NCBI GenBank assembly: GCA_934636325.1 | Contig: CAKUAK010000136.1 | Location: 1 to 16,837 of the forward strand | Reading direction: 5' to 3' | DNA: 16,837 nt | Source: an uncultured Eubacteriales bacterium | Lineage (GTDB): Bacteria; Bacillota; Clostridia; Oscillospirales; Butyricicoccaceae | In this document: positions 1-7,581 of the stretch, piece after piece | Layout of the letters: each line of letters opens with the position of its first letter | Position numbering within the stretch: position 1 is the first letter of the stretch | The notes under the pieces: model-generated | The model's input: only the letters and a program-made list of their open reading frames with translations | What the model was told of the DNA's origin: nothing | The model's database searches: none | Made by a program: the position numbers and the translations under genes

Positions 1-322
1 CCTCGACGACGGCGCGATTGAGACTGAGCGCCGAGCTTTTATACTGGAAGCCATACCAGTCATAGATACGGCGGATCATATCGGTATCATATATAACAAG
101 GGCATTGTCCCGGCCTTCGATCTCAAGCTCACAGCCGAACAGAGCGCCGAAAAGTATCTGCGCACGCTTCCTGACCTCATGTGACGAGGACACAAGGCGT
201 ATCCTGACGACGGCAAAGCGGTTGGCATAGAGAAGCATGCCGAGGCACTCGGCGCTGGCGCAGCAGCTGTCGGTCAACTGTGTGCGGCACAATTCATTTT
301 TTATATCCTCTGTAAAAGACAT
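1..322 (-). CDS. whiA: WhiA-type regulator, N-terminal part (cut by window edge)
   Basis: Reading the minus strand from the ATG at 322 gives 107 codons beginning MSFTEDIKNELC and running off the left edge without a stop. The start, the following Cys-Cys pair (DSCCASAECLG) and the later YDWYGFQYKSS stretch fit the N-terminal LAGLIDADG-like domain of WhiA, a DNA-binding protein tied to sporulation or division in Gram-positives. The C-terminal helix-turn-helix is outside the window. The ribosome site AGGAG lies inside the last codons of yvcK, and only 5 bases separate the yvcK stop from this ATG, so the two are almost certainly co-transcribed and probably coupled. The call rests on both the sequence and the conserved order murB-rapZ-yvcK-whiA. 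Confidence 0.9.
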   Translation of the reverse strand, partial: MSFTEDIKNELCRTQLTDSCCASAECLGMLLYANRFAVVRIRLVSSSHEVRKRAQILFGALFGCELEIEGRDNALVIYDTDMIRRIYDWYGFQYKSSALSLNRAVVE

Positions 323-327
323 CTCTG

Positions 328-1407
328 TTACTCCTGCCTGAGAAGGGCCTCGTCATATTTCTTCAGAAGCCCTCTGCGGGGCGCGATAATATCGGCCATG
401 AACATTATATTATAGGCCAGACGGAGCGGATCGTGGCGTGCAAGATGACTGTCGCGCGCGAGTATCTCCGCGCCGAACATCTTTATGCCCATCGCGTTTA
501 TCTGCTTTTTATCTATTTCGACCTGGCGGCTGTTTTCGGCGTCGTATTTCATGGTCAGTGTCCGGTTTATCGGCGCGGTGTTGTATAGACACGCGTCAAC
601 GATGCGTCCCTTGGCATAACGGTTGATCTCTTTGATATGCTGTGACGCCGTGAAGTTCTCGGTCTCGCCGTCCTGGGTCATTATGTTCTGGATATAGATT
701 TTGAGCGCAGGCGAGCTTTTTATGGCGCTGGCCACATTGCCGACAAGCAGGTTCGGAATGACGCTGGTGTAAAGGCTGCCCGGCCCGAGAACTATGACGT
801 CGGCATCGAGCAGCGCGTCTATAACGCTGTCGAGGGCTACGGCCGACTGCGGGATGATCTCTATATGCGAGATATCGAGATGCGTCCCCTTTTTCTTGGA
901 GGTTATGGCCGTTTCGCCGTCGGCCATGCTGCCGTCGCTGAACCACGCGCGGAGATTGATATTTGTATTGGTGACCGGAAGCACCCTGCCGGTTACGGCA
1001 AGGATCTCGTTCATGCTGGCAATGGCACGGTCAAAAGACCCGCATACCCGGTTGAGGGCAAGAATGAACAGATTCCCGAAGCTCTGGCCGCTCAGGCTGC
1101 CCTCTGTAAAACGATAATTCAAAACGTCGCTCATCATCGAGCTCGTATTTGCCAGCGCCAAAAGACAGTTGCGTATATCGCCGGGCGGCAGCATTCCGAA
1201 TTCCTGCCGGAGCTTGCCTGAGCCGCCGCCGTCATCGGTAACGGTCACGACCGCCGTTATATTGTCGGTATACTCCTTAAGGCCGAGCAGCAGCGCCGAA
1301 AGGCCCGTTCCCCCGCCGACGGCCACTACGCGGCGGCCGGCCGCCTTGGCGGCATTGAGCATATCGCTGCCGTCCATGCCGTTATAATTATTCAGCAGTT
1401 CCATCAT
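328..1407 (-). CDS. yvcK: YvcK/CofD-like gluconeogenesis factor
   Basis: A 359-residue protein with a Rossmann-type glycine-rich loop VGGGTGLS near residues 30-37, then TVTDDGGGSGKLR and PPGDIRNCL. These are hallmark motifs of the YvcK branch of the CofD family, which binds UDP-sugars and is needed for growth on gluconeogenic carbon sources and for cell-wall homeostasis. The motif VLGPGSLYTSVIPNLLV in the middle is also typical. The first ATG (ATGATGG) overlaps the rapZ stop as ATGA, so translation is probably coupled. There is no strong ribosome site directly upstream; Met2, Met11 or Met16 are possible alternative starts, because the core fold begins only at about residue 25. The length matches the family once that short N-terminal extension is allowed for. 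Confidence 0.93.
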   Translation of the reverse strand: MMELLNNYNGMDGSDMLNAAKAAGRRVVAVGGGTGLSALLLGLKEYTDNITAVVTVTDDGGGSGKLRQEFGMLPPGDIRNCLLALANTSSMMSDVLNYRFTEGSLSGQSFGNLFILALNRVCGSFDRAIASMNEILAVTGRVLPVTNTNINLRAWFSDGSMADGETAITSKKKGTHLDISHIEIIPQSAVALDSVIDALLDADVIVLGPGSLYTSVIPNLLVGNVASAIKSSPALKIYIQNIMTQDGETENFTASQHIKEINRYAKGRIVDACLYNTAPINRTLTMKYDAENSRQVEIDKKQINAMGIKMFGAEILARDSHLARHDPLRLAYNIMFMADIIAPRRGLLKKYDEALLRQE

Positions 1408-2267
1408 CGCGTCTTGTTGATATCCCGGTGTTTTATAACGACATTATGGCCCTTGGCGCAAAGATCGTCATACAGCTTTTGGGCGACCGCCACCGATCTG
1501 TGCTGTCCTCCGGTGCAGCCGACAGAAACGACAAGAGATGTCTTGCCCTCGGCGATATACAGTGGGATAAGAAAATCGAGCATGTCCAAAAGGCGTCCGG
1601 AAAACTCGCGGGCCTGCGGGCTTTCAAAGATATAATCCCTTACGGCGGCGTCAAGCCCGGTCTGCACCTTGAGCTCCGGCACATAATACGGATTCCTTAT
1701 AAACCGGACGTCGAACACCATATCTGATTCATGGGGTATACCATATTTGAAGCCGAAGGAGCTTATGCTTATGACCATCATCTTTTTGCCGCCCTCTTCG
1801 CCGAAGAGGTTGGCAATGTGCCTACGCAGGCTGGCGGCCGAAAGGGATGGCGTATCAATCAGATAATCGGCCCTGGCCTTGACCTCTTCAAGCAGACGCC
1901 GCTCTTCGGCCATTGCGCCGACGAGGCCTTTTCCGTCGATATCAAGCGGATGACGGCGGCGCGTTTCTTTATAACGATTTAGCAGGCACTCATCGGAACA
2001 GTCAAGAAACAGCACCCCTGTTTTGATCTCGATGGTCCGAAGCTCTTCAAGCACCGAAAAAAGACGTCGGAAATCGCCGACGCTTCTGACGTCGACGACG
2101 ATGGCTACCCGCTTGTATTTGGATGAGCTGTCGACAAACAGCTCGGCAAAACGCGGGATAAGACTTACCGGCATGTTGTCGACACAGTAATACCCTATAT
2201 CCTCGAGGACATCGACGGCCTGGCTCTTGCCGGCGCCGCTCATGCCCGAAATGATCAAACAATCCAT
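1404..2267 (-). CDS. rapZ: RapZ (YvcJ) nucleotide-binding protein
   Basis: A 287-residue protein of normal family length. The N-terminal P-loop GMSGAGKS spans residues 8-15, followed by the typical VDVLEDIGYYCVDNMP segment. The C-terminal domain carries VSVGCTGGQHRSV (Cys251, His256) and ends HRDINKTR, matching the RapZ C-terminal domain, which in E. coli senses glucosamine-6-phosphate and binds the GlmZ/GlmY RNAs. In Firmicutes the orthologue is YvcJ, an NTPase linked to competence; its RNA partner there is not established. A GAGAGG ribosome site precedes the ATG. The stop overlaps the yvcK start by 4 bases (ATGA), and murB ends 16 bases upstream, so this is the second gene of the operon. 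Confidence 0.95.
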   Translation of the reverse strand: MDCLIISGMSGAGKSQAVDVLEDIGYYCVDNMPVSLIPRFAELFVDSSSKYKRVAIVVDVRSVGDFRRLFSVLEELRTIEIKTGVLFLDCSDECLLNRYKETRRRHPLDIDGKGLVGAMAEERRLLEEVKARADYLIDTPSLSAASLRRHIANLFGEEGGKKMMVISISSFGFKYGIPHESDMVFDVRFIRNPYYVPELKVQTGLDAAVRDYIFESPQAREFSGRLLDMLDFLIPLYIAEGKTSLVVSVGCTGGQHRSVAVAQKLYDDLCAKGHNVVIKHRDINKTR

Positions 2268-2283
2268 AGACGATACCTCTCTG

Positions 2284-3192
2284 TTAAACGACGCGGGCGG
2301 CCATAAGCTCGACCTCCGGCTCGAGCTCTATCCCAGTCCTGTCAAAGACCGTGCGGCGTACCTCTTCCATAAGCCGAAGGATATCCGAGCTGCACGCATT
2401 TCCGGTGTTGATGACAAATCCGGCATGCTTTTCCGAGACCTTCGCGCCGCCGACCGAAAATCCTTTGAGCCCGCAGTCCTCGATGAGCTTTGCCGCATAT
2501 ATCCCATCGCCCGGGCGTTTGAAGGTGCTTCCGGCACTGGGATATTCAAGAGGCTGCTTATCCCGGCGCCTGCGTGCAAGCTCGCGCATTTTTTCTTCTA
2601 TTTCCGGCTGTTGGCCCTTTTCAAGCCCGACGTCTGCGCCGGTCACTATCCAACCCTTTTTATGGCGGAAAATGCTGTCGCGGTAACCGAAGGCGGCAGC
2701 ATCGCCCGATATCGTTTTAAGTTCCAGCCCATCGTCAAGAAAACGGACAGATCTTATAACCTCCCGCAGCTCACCGCCATATGCGCCCGCATTCATATAC
2801 ACTCCGCCGCCGAGGCTACCCGGTATGCCGTGTGCAAACTCGAAGCCCGCAAGCCCCATCTCAAGCGCGAAGCGTCCGATACGCGACATCAGCGCCCCGG
2901 CCGATGCCCTGACGCAGGTCTCGCCGACAAGCGATATCCCGGAAAAACGGCTGCCGAGAGCGATCACAACGCCGCGGAAGCCCTCGTCGGGCGCAAGCAG
3001 GTTCGTTCCGTTGCCCATAATAAAAAATGGTATGCCCTGCTCTTTGAGCAGCTTTACGATCCGGGCGGTCTGTTCCTCGGAATCGGGCTCGGCAAAAAAA
3101 TCGGCCGGGCCTCCCGTTCTGAAGGATGTATGTAATGAAAGCGGCTCGTTTACTTTAAAAGCGACGCCGCAGCTTTCGAAAATATCTCTCAC
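2284..3192 (-). CDS. murB: UDP-N-acetylenolpyruvoylglucosamine reductase (MurB)
   Basis: FAD-dependent cytoplasmic enzyme that reduces UDP-GlcNAc-enolpyruvate to UDP-MurNAc with NADPH in peptidoglycan synthesis. Visible motifs are HTSFRTGGPADFF, the FAD-binding MGNGTNLL, GIPGSLGGGVYMNAGAYGGE, and YPSAGSTFKRP, which contains the catalytic serine and marks a short MurB (type II). The C-terminal EPEVE supplies the second acid. Two starts are possible: TTG at 3216 (310 aa) or GTG at 3192 (302 aa, used here). I prefer GTG because it has AAGGAG at 3200-3205 with 7-base spacing, whereas the TTG ribosome site would sit at the predicted transcription start. It is the first gene of the murB-rapZ-yvcK-whiA operon. 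Confidence 0.95.
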   Translation of the reverse strand: MRDIFESCGVAFKVNEPLSLHTSFRTGGPADFFAEPDSEEQTARIVKLLKEQGIPFFIMGNGTNLLAPDEGFRGVVIALGSRFSGISLVGETCVRASAGALMSRIGRFALEMGLAGFEFAHGIPGSLGGGVYMNAGAYGGELREVIRSVRFLDDGLELKTISGDAAAFGYRDSIFRHKKGWIVTGADVGLEKGQQPEIEEKMRELARRRRDKQPLEYPSAGSTFKRPGDGIYAAKLIEDCGLKGFSVGGAKVSEKHAGFVINTGNACSSDILRLMEEVRRTVFDRTGIELEPEVELMAARVV

Positions 3193-3236
3193 GGGCAAGC
3201 TCCTTATGCGTATCAAGTGCGTATCTCCTATATTTT

Positions 3237-3245
3237 ATTATAGCA
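3237..3245 (-). promoter_or_regulatory. Extended -10 promoter of the murB operon
   Basis: On the minus strand the sequence reads TGCTATAAT, a perfect extended -10 element. The -35 position, 17 bases upstream (TAGTAT), is poor, as is often seen for extended -10 promoters. The predicted transcription start is near 3230, about 38 bases before the preferred GTG start of murB. This start is inferred from spacing only. Confidence 0.7.
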
Positions 3246-3320
3246 CAACCCGGGAAATAATACTACACAAAAAGCCGCACGGCGCATATGGTAGGAAAAG
3301 CTTTCTGCCTATCGGTATAG

Positions 3321-3353
3321 AAAAAGGGCAGTCGATTTTCTCGGCTGTCCTTT
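3321..3353 (-). terminator. Terminator of the toxin/immunity-like cassette
   Basis: On the minus strand a 13-base stem (arms 3341-3353 and 3323-3335, two A-C mismatches, loop of 5) is followed by CCCTTTTTCTAT. It lies about 40 bases after the last stop of the cassette (3393) and about 75 bases before the murB -10 element, so it would insulate the two transcription units. Plus-strand RNA would fold with two G-U wobbles but lacks a clean U-tract. Confidence 0.6.
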
Positions 3354-3392
3354 GTAAACGATACTTTGTTCTATAGAATTTGACTGAGATTA

Positions 3393-3814
3393 TCAATTTT
3401 CCTGTTGAGCAATATTTTCTATTAGTTTAAATGGAATATAGAAGCCACTATAATCTTCAAGATAAATTATCTGATAATCTTCAGATTGATAAATAGGTCA
3501 ACCAGCATACTTTTCATCAAGGTTGGTGGCGGTAAAGTTTATACTCGGGTCGGAAGTAGAGTTATGTGTAATGCTACGGAGATGACCCAATTTCGTATTG
3601 TTGGCAGGAAGCGAGGTGATATTTTCTCCCTTTTGTATATATATAACACCATTGATTGCGATTTTTTCTTGATAGACAAAATGATCAAAGATAAAAAGCA
3701 CAAAAAAGATAAAAAAACACAAAATAGGACAGCTCCGCCCTTACGCCGGACCTCGGCGTCATTGCCGCGCTTTAAGATGGCCTCAATGGCCTGCATAATT
3801 TCGTTACGATTCAT
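3393..3814 (-). pseudogene. Small one-TM membrane protein, frameshifted and with an in-frame TGA
   Basis: The ATG at 3814 has a good ribosome site (GAGGTG) and starts MNRNEIMQAIEAILKRGNDA, an amphipathic, charged segment. This is followed by a clear hydrophobic helix (about residues 28-48, VLFCVFLSFLCFLSLIIL) and then lysines. The frame then departs at an A6 tract (3662-3667). Adding one A would continue into IAINGVIYIQKGENI and on to LDEKYAG. A TGA at 3498-3500 interrupts this frame, and after it the same frame stays protein-like (PIYQSEDYQIIYLEDYSGFY) to a TGA at 3393. With one extra A and the TGA read as Trp, a 140-residue protein with a short cytoplasmic end, one TM helix and an outside domain results. 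It lies 48 bases behind the immunity-like gene in the same direction. I do not recognise the family. Decay is likeliest. Confidence 0.6.
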
Positions 3815-3862
3815 GCGTCACCTCACGGTATCAAGGCCGAGATTCCAATTTTAAGAGCATAA

Positions 3863-4159
3863 TCACTTTACGCCCTGTTCCTTCAGATAGGCTTCGTATT
3901 CCGGCGGTATGCCGATGTCATAGTTTTTGTAGTAATGCAGGAACTCATACGGGAAAGTAAAATCACCATCCCAATACATACCAGCTTGGATTTCTTCGCC
4001 AGTAAAAATCTCATACGACGGTTCTGATGTTAGCCCCAGTTCAACAGATTCGATATGTTTTATTATCCCTTCGCGGGACAGTTTGTTTTTGAATCCCCTG
4101 TATCGGTCAAAATCCTCATTGCAGCAGTCGCCATATGGCAAACCTTTAAAAAAATCCAA
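3863..4159 (-). CDS. Small acidic immunity-like protein of unknown family
   Basis: Acidic, aromatic-rich 98-residue protein with no signal peptide or membrane segment, including EPSYEIFTGEEIQAGMYWDG and a C-terminal YDIGIPPEYEAYLKEQG. Size, composition and position directly downstream of a toxin C-terminal domain suggest a cognate immunity protein; this is inference, and I cannot name the family. The frame is open only from a TTG at 4159, which lies 17 bases from the strong AAAGGAGGAGG (4177-4187). The better placed ATG at 4166, one base after the toxin stop, reads MEFGFF and then hits TAA, because the T tract (4148-4154) has 7 bases. With 6, that ATG would enter this frame as MEFGFFKGLPYG. 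The native start may therefore be 4166 and the gene possibly disrupted here. Confidence 0.6.
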   Translation of the reverse strand: MDFFKGLPYGDCCNEDFDRYRGFKNKLSREGIIKHIESVELGLTSEPSYEIFTGEEIQAGMYWDGDFTFPYEFLHYYKNYDIGIPPEYEAYLKEQGVK

Positions 4160-4167
4160 ACTCCATA

Positions 4168-4832
4168 TTATCTTAGCCTCCTCCTTTGATTAGGAGTAAA
4201 TGTTTCCATTTTGCCTCGTCTGTTGTAGCTCACGTACATAGCGCCGTTCCTCTCCACAAAAAGTAAATCGTTTGGAGCTTTTACTGTGACACCCAATGCA
4301 TTAGCCAGTTCTTCCGCAAAACAGTAATCGTCTCCGATACGTTTGCCCGTGCTGCAAGATATCAGCCGTATGTTTTGCCCGTTCCACCCCTTACTATGGC
4401 GGATGATCGATGCGAGCAGCCTCGGCGACATATTGGCTTTTTTGAGCCAAACGCAACCGCAGTAGGTGAGCCGTGCATTGCCACATCGTAGTACGATTTG
4501 AGCGGCTTGACCTTTTTGACGCTCTCCGTCAGCGGGTCGCCGTCCGGGAAGCAGGAAAAACCATTTTCTAACTTTATTGTACGTCTTTTTACGATGTCCG
4601 TCAAGTTGTCGCGGGCGTCTGCGCCGAAATAGCTCAGCGTATCCTCGTCGGCTTTGACTTCGAGGGCGACGCGCTCTTCCCGCTGACTTTTGAGCTTTTC
4701 CGCCTCGGCAAGGCTTTTGTCATCGACATAGTCGGAATCACCGGAAAGAAAAACCCACAGCCAACCCATACAGGGTCTCTGTACGGTTAATGATAGTGAA
4801 CAGCCGTTAAGGTTATACCGATATCTCCGCAC
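4168..4832 (-). pseudogene. Polymorphic-toxin-like C-terminal domain, split by a -1 frameshift
   Basis: Two overlapping frames form one protein. The upstream part (4832 to about 4440) is charged and helical, then reads SYYDVAMHGSPTAVAFGSKK. The downstream part (about 4440 to 4168) reads ANMSPRLLASIIRHSKGW, IRLISCSTG, FAEELANALGVTVKAP, and ends FTPNQRRRLR. They join at an A6 tract (4438-4443); one extra A or a -1 slip fuses them into about 220 residues. The pair His-Gly (codon 4473-4475) and Ser-Cys (Cys codon 4354-4356), each after a hydrophobic strand, resembles the His/Cys dyad of caspase-like (clan CD/C80-like) proteases. This is my inference. There is no convincing start: GTG 4832 lies inside the sbcC end, ATG 4769 has no ribosome site, and no secretion or repeat region exists upstream. 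It looks like an orphan, 5'-truncated toxin end. A possible immunity gene follows at once. Confidence 0.6.
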
Positions 4833-7581
4833 GGCTTCCGCCCATGCGGTCTTTTTTTATTATTATCTGCCGGTCGATGCGGTCCTTCAGGCTCGGAACA
4901 TGAGATATGATACCGACAAGCCTGCGACCGTCACTCAGCCGGCTCAGCGTCCCTATGGCCTGTTCGAGGGAATTGTCATCAAGTGAGCCGAAGCCCTCGT
5001 CGACAAACATTGTATCGAGTCTGACCCCCGCCGCACCCGACTGTATCTCGTCGGCAAGGCCAAGCGCCAGCGAAAGGGACGCCTTAAAGGATTCGCCGCC
5101 CGAAAGGGTGCGGACATCCCTCTTTTTCCCGTTGTAGTGATCTATAACGTCGAGTTCGAGGCCGCTCTGGCTTCGATGATCGTCATCGGTCTCGCGGCGG
5201 CAAAGCTCGTACTGCCGGTCGGTCATGTACAACAGCCGAATATTGGCATGGGCCAGGATCCTGTCGAAATGGTCCATCTGGACAAAGGTCTCGAGCATGA
5301 CCTTGGGCTTATCCCTGACCTTCCCCAGCGCCGTATTGGCAAGCGGCGCCGTCATTGCGCGCTTCTCTTCGGTCTCTCTCAGCCGTGCATAGGTCAGCTT
5401 TATGCCTTCGAGTATCGAGGTATGATTATCCTTTTCGGAATAAAGGCCGCGTATAAGCTCCTCATGCCCTTTTATTTTGAGTCCGAGCTCTTTAAGACGT
5501 TCCGTAAGGATCGCCGCATCCTCCTGCCCTTTTTCACTTTCAAGCTGTTCTGCAAGGGTCTTGAAGCGTACACCGGCTGCATCCCTGCGCTGTATGGCGC
5601 TTTCAAGCCGCTCCGATGCTTCTTTCACAGCCGCATCATATTCCGACACCTGCCGCCGGAGAGCCTCGGCCGCGCTTTCAGCCTCGGCGCGGGAATGATA
5701 TTCAAGCCCGGCCCGCTGTGATGCCTCTGATTCCTCCAGCGACCGGCAAAGGGTCTCAAACGAAGCCGCCTTTTCCCTGTCGGAAGCAATGCCATCACGC
5801 AGCTCCTTTTCCGATCCCTCGAGCATCGGTATACTTTCTTTCAATCTGGCCCTCTGCTCTGCCGCGGCTTCGGCTTTTTTTAATGCCGCTTCGGCTTCAA
5901 TGAGCTTTTGCTTAAGGGCGATCCTTTCGTCCGAAAGCCTTGTCGTTATCTCCTGCGGTGTGATATCGCCGAAAACCTGACCCGCACTTTCGATGAGGCG
6001 AGAGCGATGCTCCGACCATTTTTCTTTTGCAAGCGAAGCCTTATCGGCGGCCTGCTTTTCCTTCTTTCTCGCCGCTTCGGCCAGCGCCGATGCCTTTTCG
6101 ACCTCATCTCTATCGGGGATATCGCATGTCATGACGGCAGGCCGCGGATGTGCTCTCGAACCGCACACGGGGCACGGCTCTCCGTCTTTAAGTGTCGACG
6201 CAAGCATTCCGGCCTGACCGGAAATGAATCTATGGTTCTTTTCGCGCCAGTCCCTGTCGCAAAGCTGGGCCTCTTCGGTCATTTTTTCATACTCGGCGGC
6301 GGCCGCCGCATATACCCTTTTCGCAGTCACAGCCGCCGAGGTCATGGCGGCGATCTTCTCGACCATCTCGCTGCGTTCCCGAAGCAGCTCAAGGCTATGG
6401 GCCGCCTCTATTCGTTTTACATCGGCACCCGCCAGGCCTTCCAGCTCATGTCTGGCCGCTTCAAGGCGCGCCGAAAGGGCCGAATACTGCTTTTCTGCGG
6501 CATCCAATCTCCTTTTGAGCCCATCCGACTGCTGCCGCGACTCCTTTGTTCGCTCTGAAAGAGCAGCCAGCTGATCGTAACGCGGAAGAGTGCCGATTAT
6601 CATAGACGCCCGGACGCCCATATTTCCTATCCGGTCCTTATCTTCCTCAAGAGCTTTGACACGCAATCCGGCCTGTTCCGCCTCTGCCGCCAGCCCGGAG
6701 GCTTCTTTGGAAGCCTCATCTGCGCGCCGTCGTATTTCTTCAAGCCTGAGCGCACCGGCAAGCTGTTCCTTCAAGAGGTCGTTCTGCTTGTCCATCTCCG
6801 CCTTGCGGCCTGTCTCTTCATCTATCCTGCGGCCGCAGTCGGATATCATTTCTTCAAGAAGAGCCATTATCTCTTCGGGCGTCATTTTCCCCTCTGACGC
6901 CGCGGCAACCCTCCCTAAAAAAATGCTGTCCGACGGGCATGTTATACGGGAGCTGTGCTGCCCCATCATATCCGAAAGGTTCTGGTATTCCCGATCCAGC
7001 GCCGATGCGGCCTCGCCCAGCTTATTTTGCAGGCTGCGGTACTTTTCGGTATGGAATATCCGCCCGAATATCTCTCTGCGTTCTTCCGTGCGGGCCAGCA
7101 GCAGCTTTAAAAAGTCGCCCTGAGCTATCATGGCTATCCGGCAGAACTGATCTCTGTCGACCCCAAGGATATTTTCGATCTCCTGTGTGACCTCGCGCAG
7201 TTTTGTGACCGGCTGCCCGTCAGGACGAATGAGCTCGGCCTCGGCCTTCTGTGTGGTCTCTTTATCGCCCCGCTTCGACCTTCGGGTATACTCGGGGTTT
7301 CGGCGCACCGTATAGACCTTTCCTTTAGCCGAAAAGGTAAGCTCGACATATGTTGGCGTATCGGCATCCGCATATTTGCACCGCATCATTCCGGGCTGGC
7401 GCTGACCTCCGCTGGCTTCGCCGTAAAGAGCATATGTTATGGCGTCGAATATTGTCGTTTTGCCCGCGCCGGTATCTCCGCTTATCAGATACAGGCCGCT
7501 GTCGCCCAGCCTGTCCATTTCCAATACGGTCTGCCCCGCATACGGGCCGAAGGCAGACATCGTGAGCTTAAGCGGTCTCAT
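4813..7581 (-). CDS. sbcC: SbcC/Rad50-type nuclease ATPase subunit
   Basis: A 922-residue SMC-like ATPase that works with SbcD to open and cut hairpins and blocked DNA ends. Walker A GDTGAGKT lies at residues 35-42 after the FGPYAG motif. Long alanine/glutamate/lysine-rich coiled coils flank a zinc hook CPVC (Cys470, Cys473). The C-terminal half-site holds the signature LSGGES (826-831) and Walker B FVDEGFGSLDD (Asp861, Glu862), followed by the ISHV switch histidine. All catalytic motifs are intact. The ATG overlaps the sbcD stop as ATGA, so the two are translationally coupled. The 3' end overlaps the degenerate toxin frame by about 20 bases, which marks the junction with the accessory cassette. 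Confidence 0.97.
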   Translation of the reverse strand: MRPLKLTMSAFGPYAGQTVLEMDRLGDSGLYLISGDTGAGKTTIFDAITYALYGEASGGQRQPGMMRCKYADADTPTYVELTFSAKGKVYTVRRNPEYTRRSKRGDKETTQKAEAELIRPDGQPVTKLREVTQEIENILGVDRDQFCRIAMIAQGDFLKLLLARTEERREIFGRIFHTEKYRSLQNKLGEAASALDREYQNLSDMMGQHSSRITCPSDSIFLGRVAAASEGKMTPEEIMALLEEMISDCGRRIDEETGRKAEMDKQNDLLKEQLAGALRLEEIRRRADEASKEASGLAAEAEQAGLRVKALEEDKDRIGNMGVRASMIIGTLPRYDQLAALSERTKESRQQSDGLKRRLDAAEKQYSALSARLEAARHELEGLAGADVKRIEAAHSLELLRERSEMVEKIAAMTSAAVTAKRVYAAAAAEYEKMTEEAQLCDRDWREKNHRFISGQAGMLASTLKDGEPCPVCGSRAHPRPAVMTCDIPDRDEVEKASALAEAARKKEKQAADKASLAKEKWSEHRSRLIESAGQVFGDITPQEITTRLSDERIALKQKLIEAEAALKKAEAAAEQRARLKESIPMLEGSEKELRDGIASDREKAASFETLCRSLEESEASQRAGLEYHSRAEAESAAEALRRQVSEYDAAVKEASERLESAIQRRDAAGVRFKTLAEQLESEKGQEDAAILTERLKELGLKIKGHEELIRGLYSEKDNHTSILEGIKLTYARLRETEEKRAMTAPLANTALGKVRDKPKVMLETFVQMDHFDRILAHANIRLLYMTDRQYELCRRETDDDHRSQSGLELDVIDHYNGKKRDVRTLSGGESFKASLSLALGLADEIQSGAAGVRLDTMFVDEGFGSLDDNSLEQAIGTLSRLSDGRRLVGIISHVPSLKDRIDRQIIIKKDRMGGSRAEISV

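Noticed and set aside
2227..3135. 302-codon open frame on the plus strand opposite murB
   Set aside because: Antisense shadow of a certain gene, with GC-biased codon periodicity and no family motifs.
3498..3500. TGA read as selenocysteine or as a recoded Trp codon
   Set aside because: TGA ends several normal genes here, no SECIS-like hairpin was seen just downstream, and the gene already has a frameshift.
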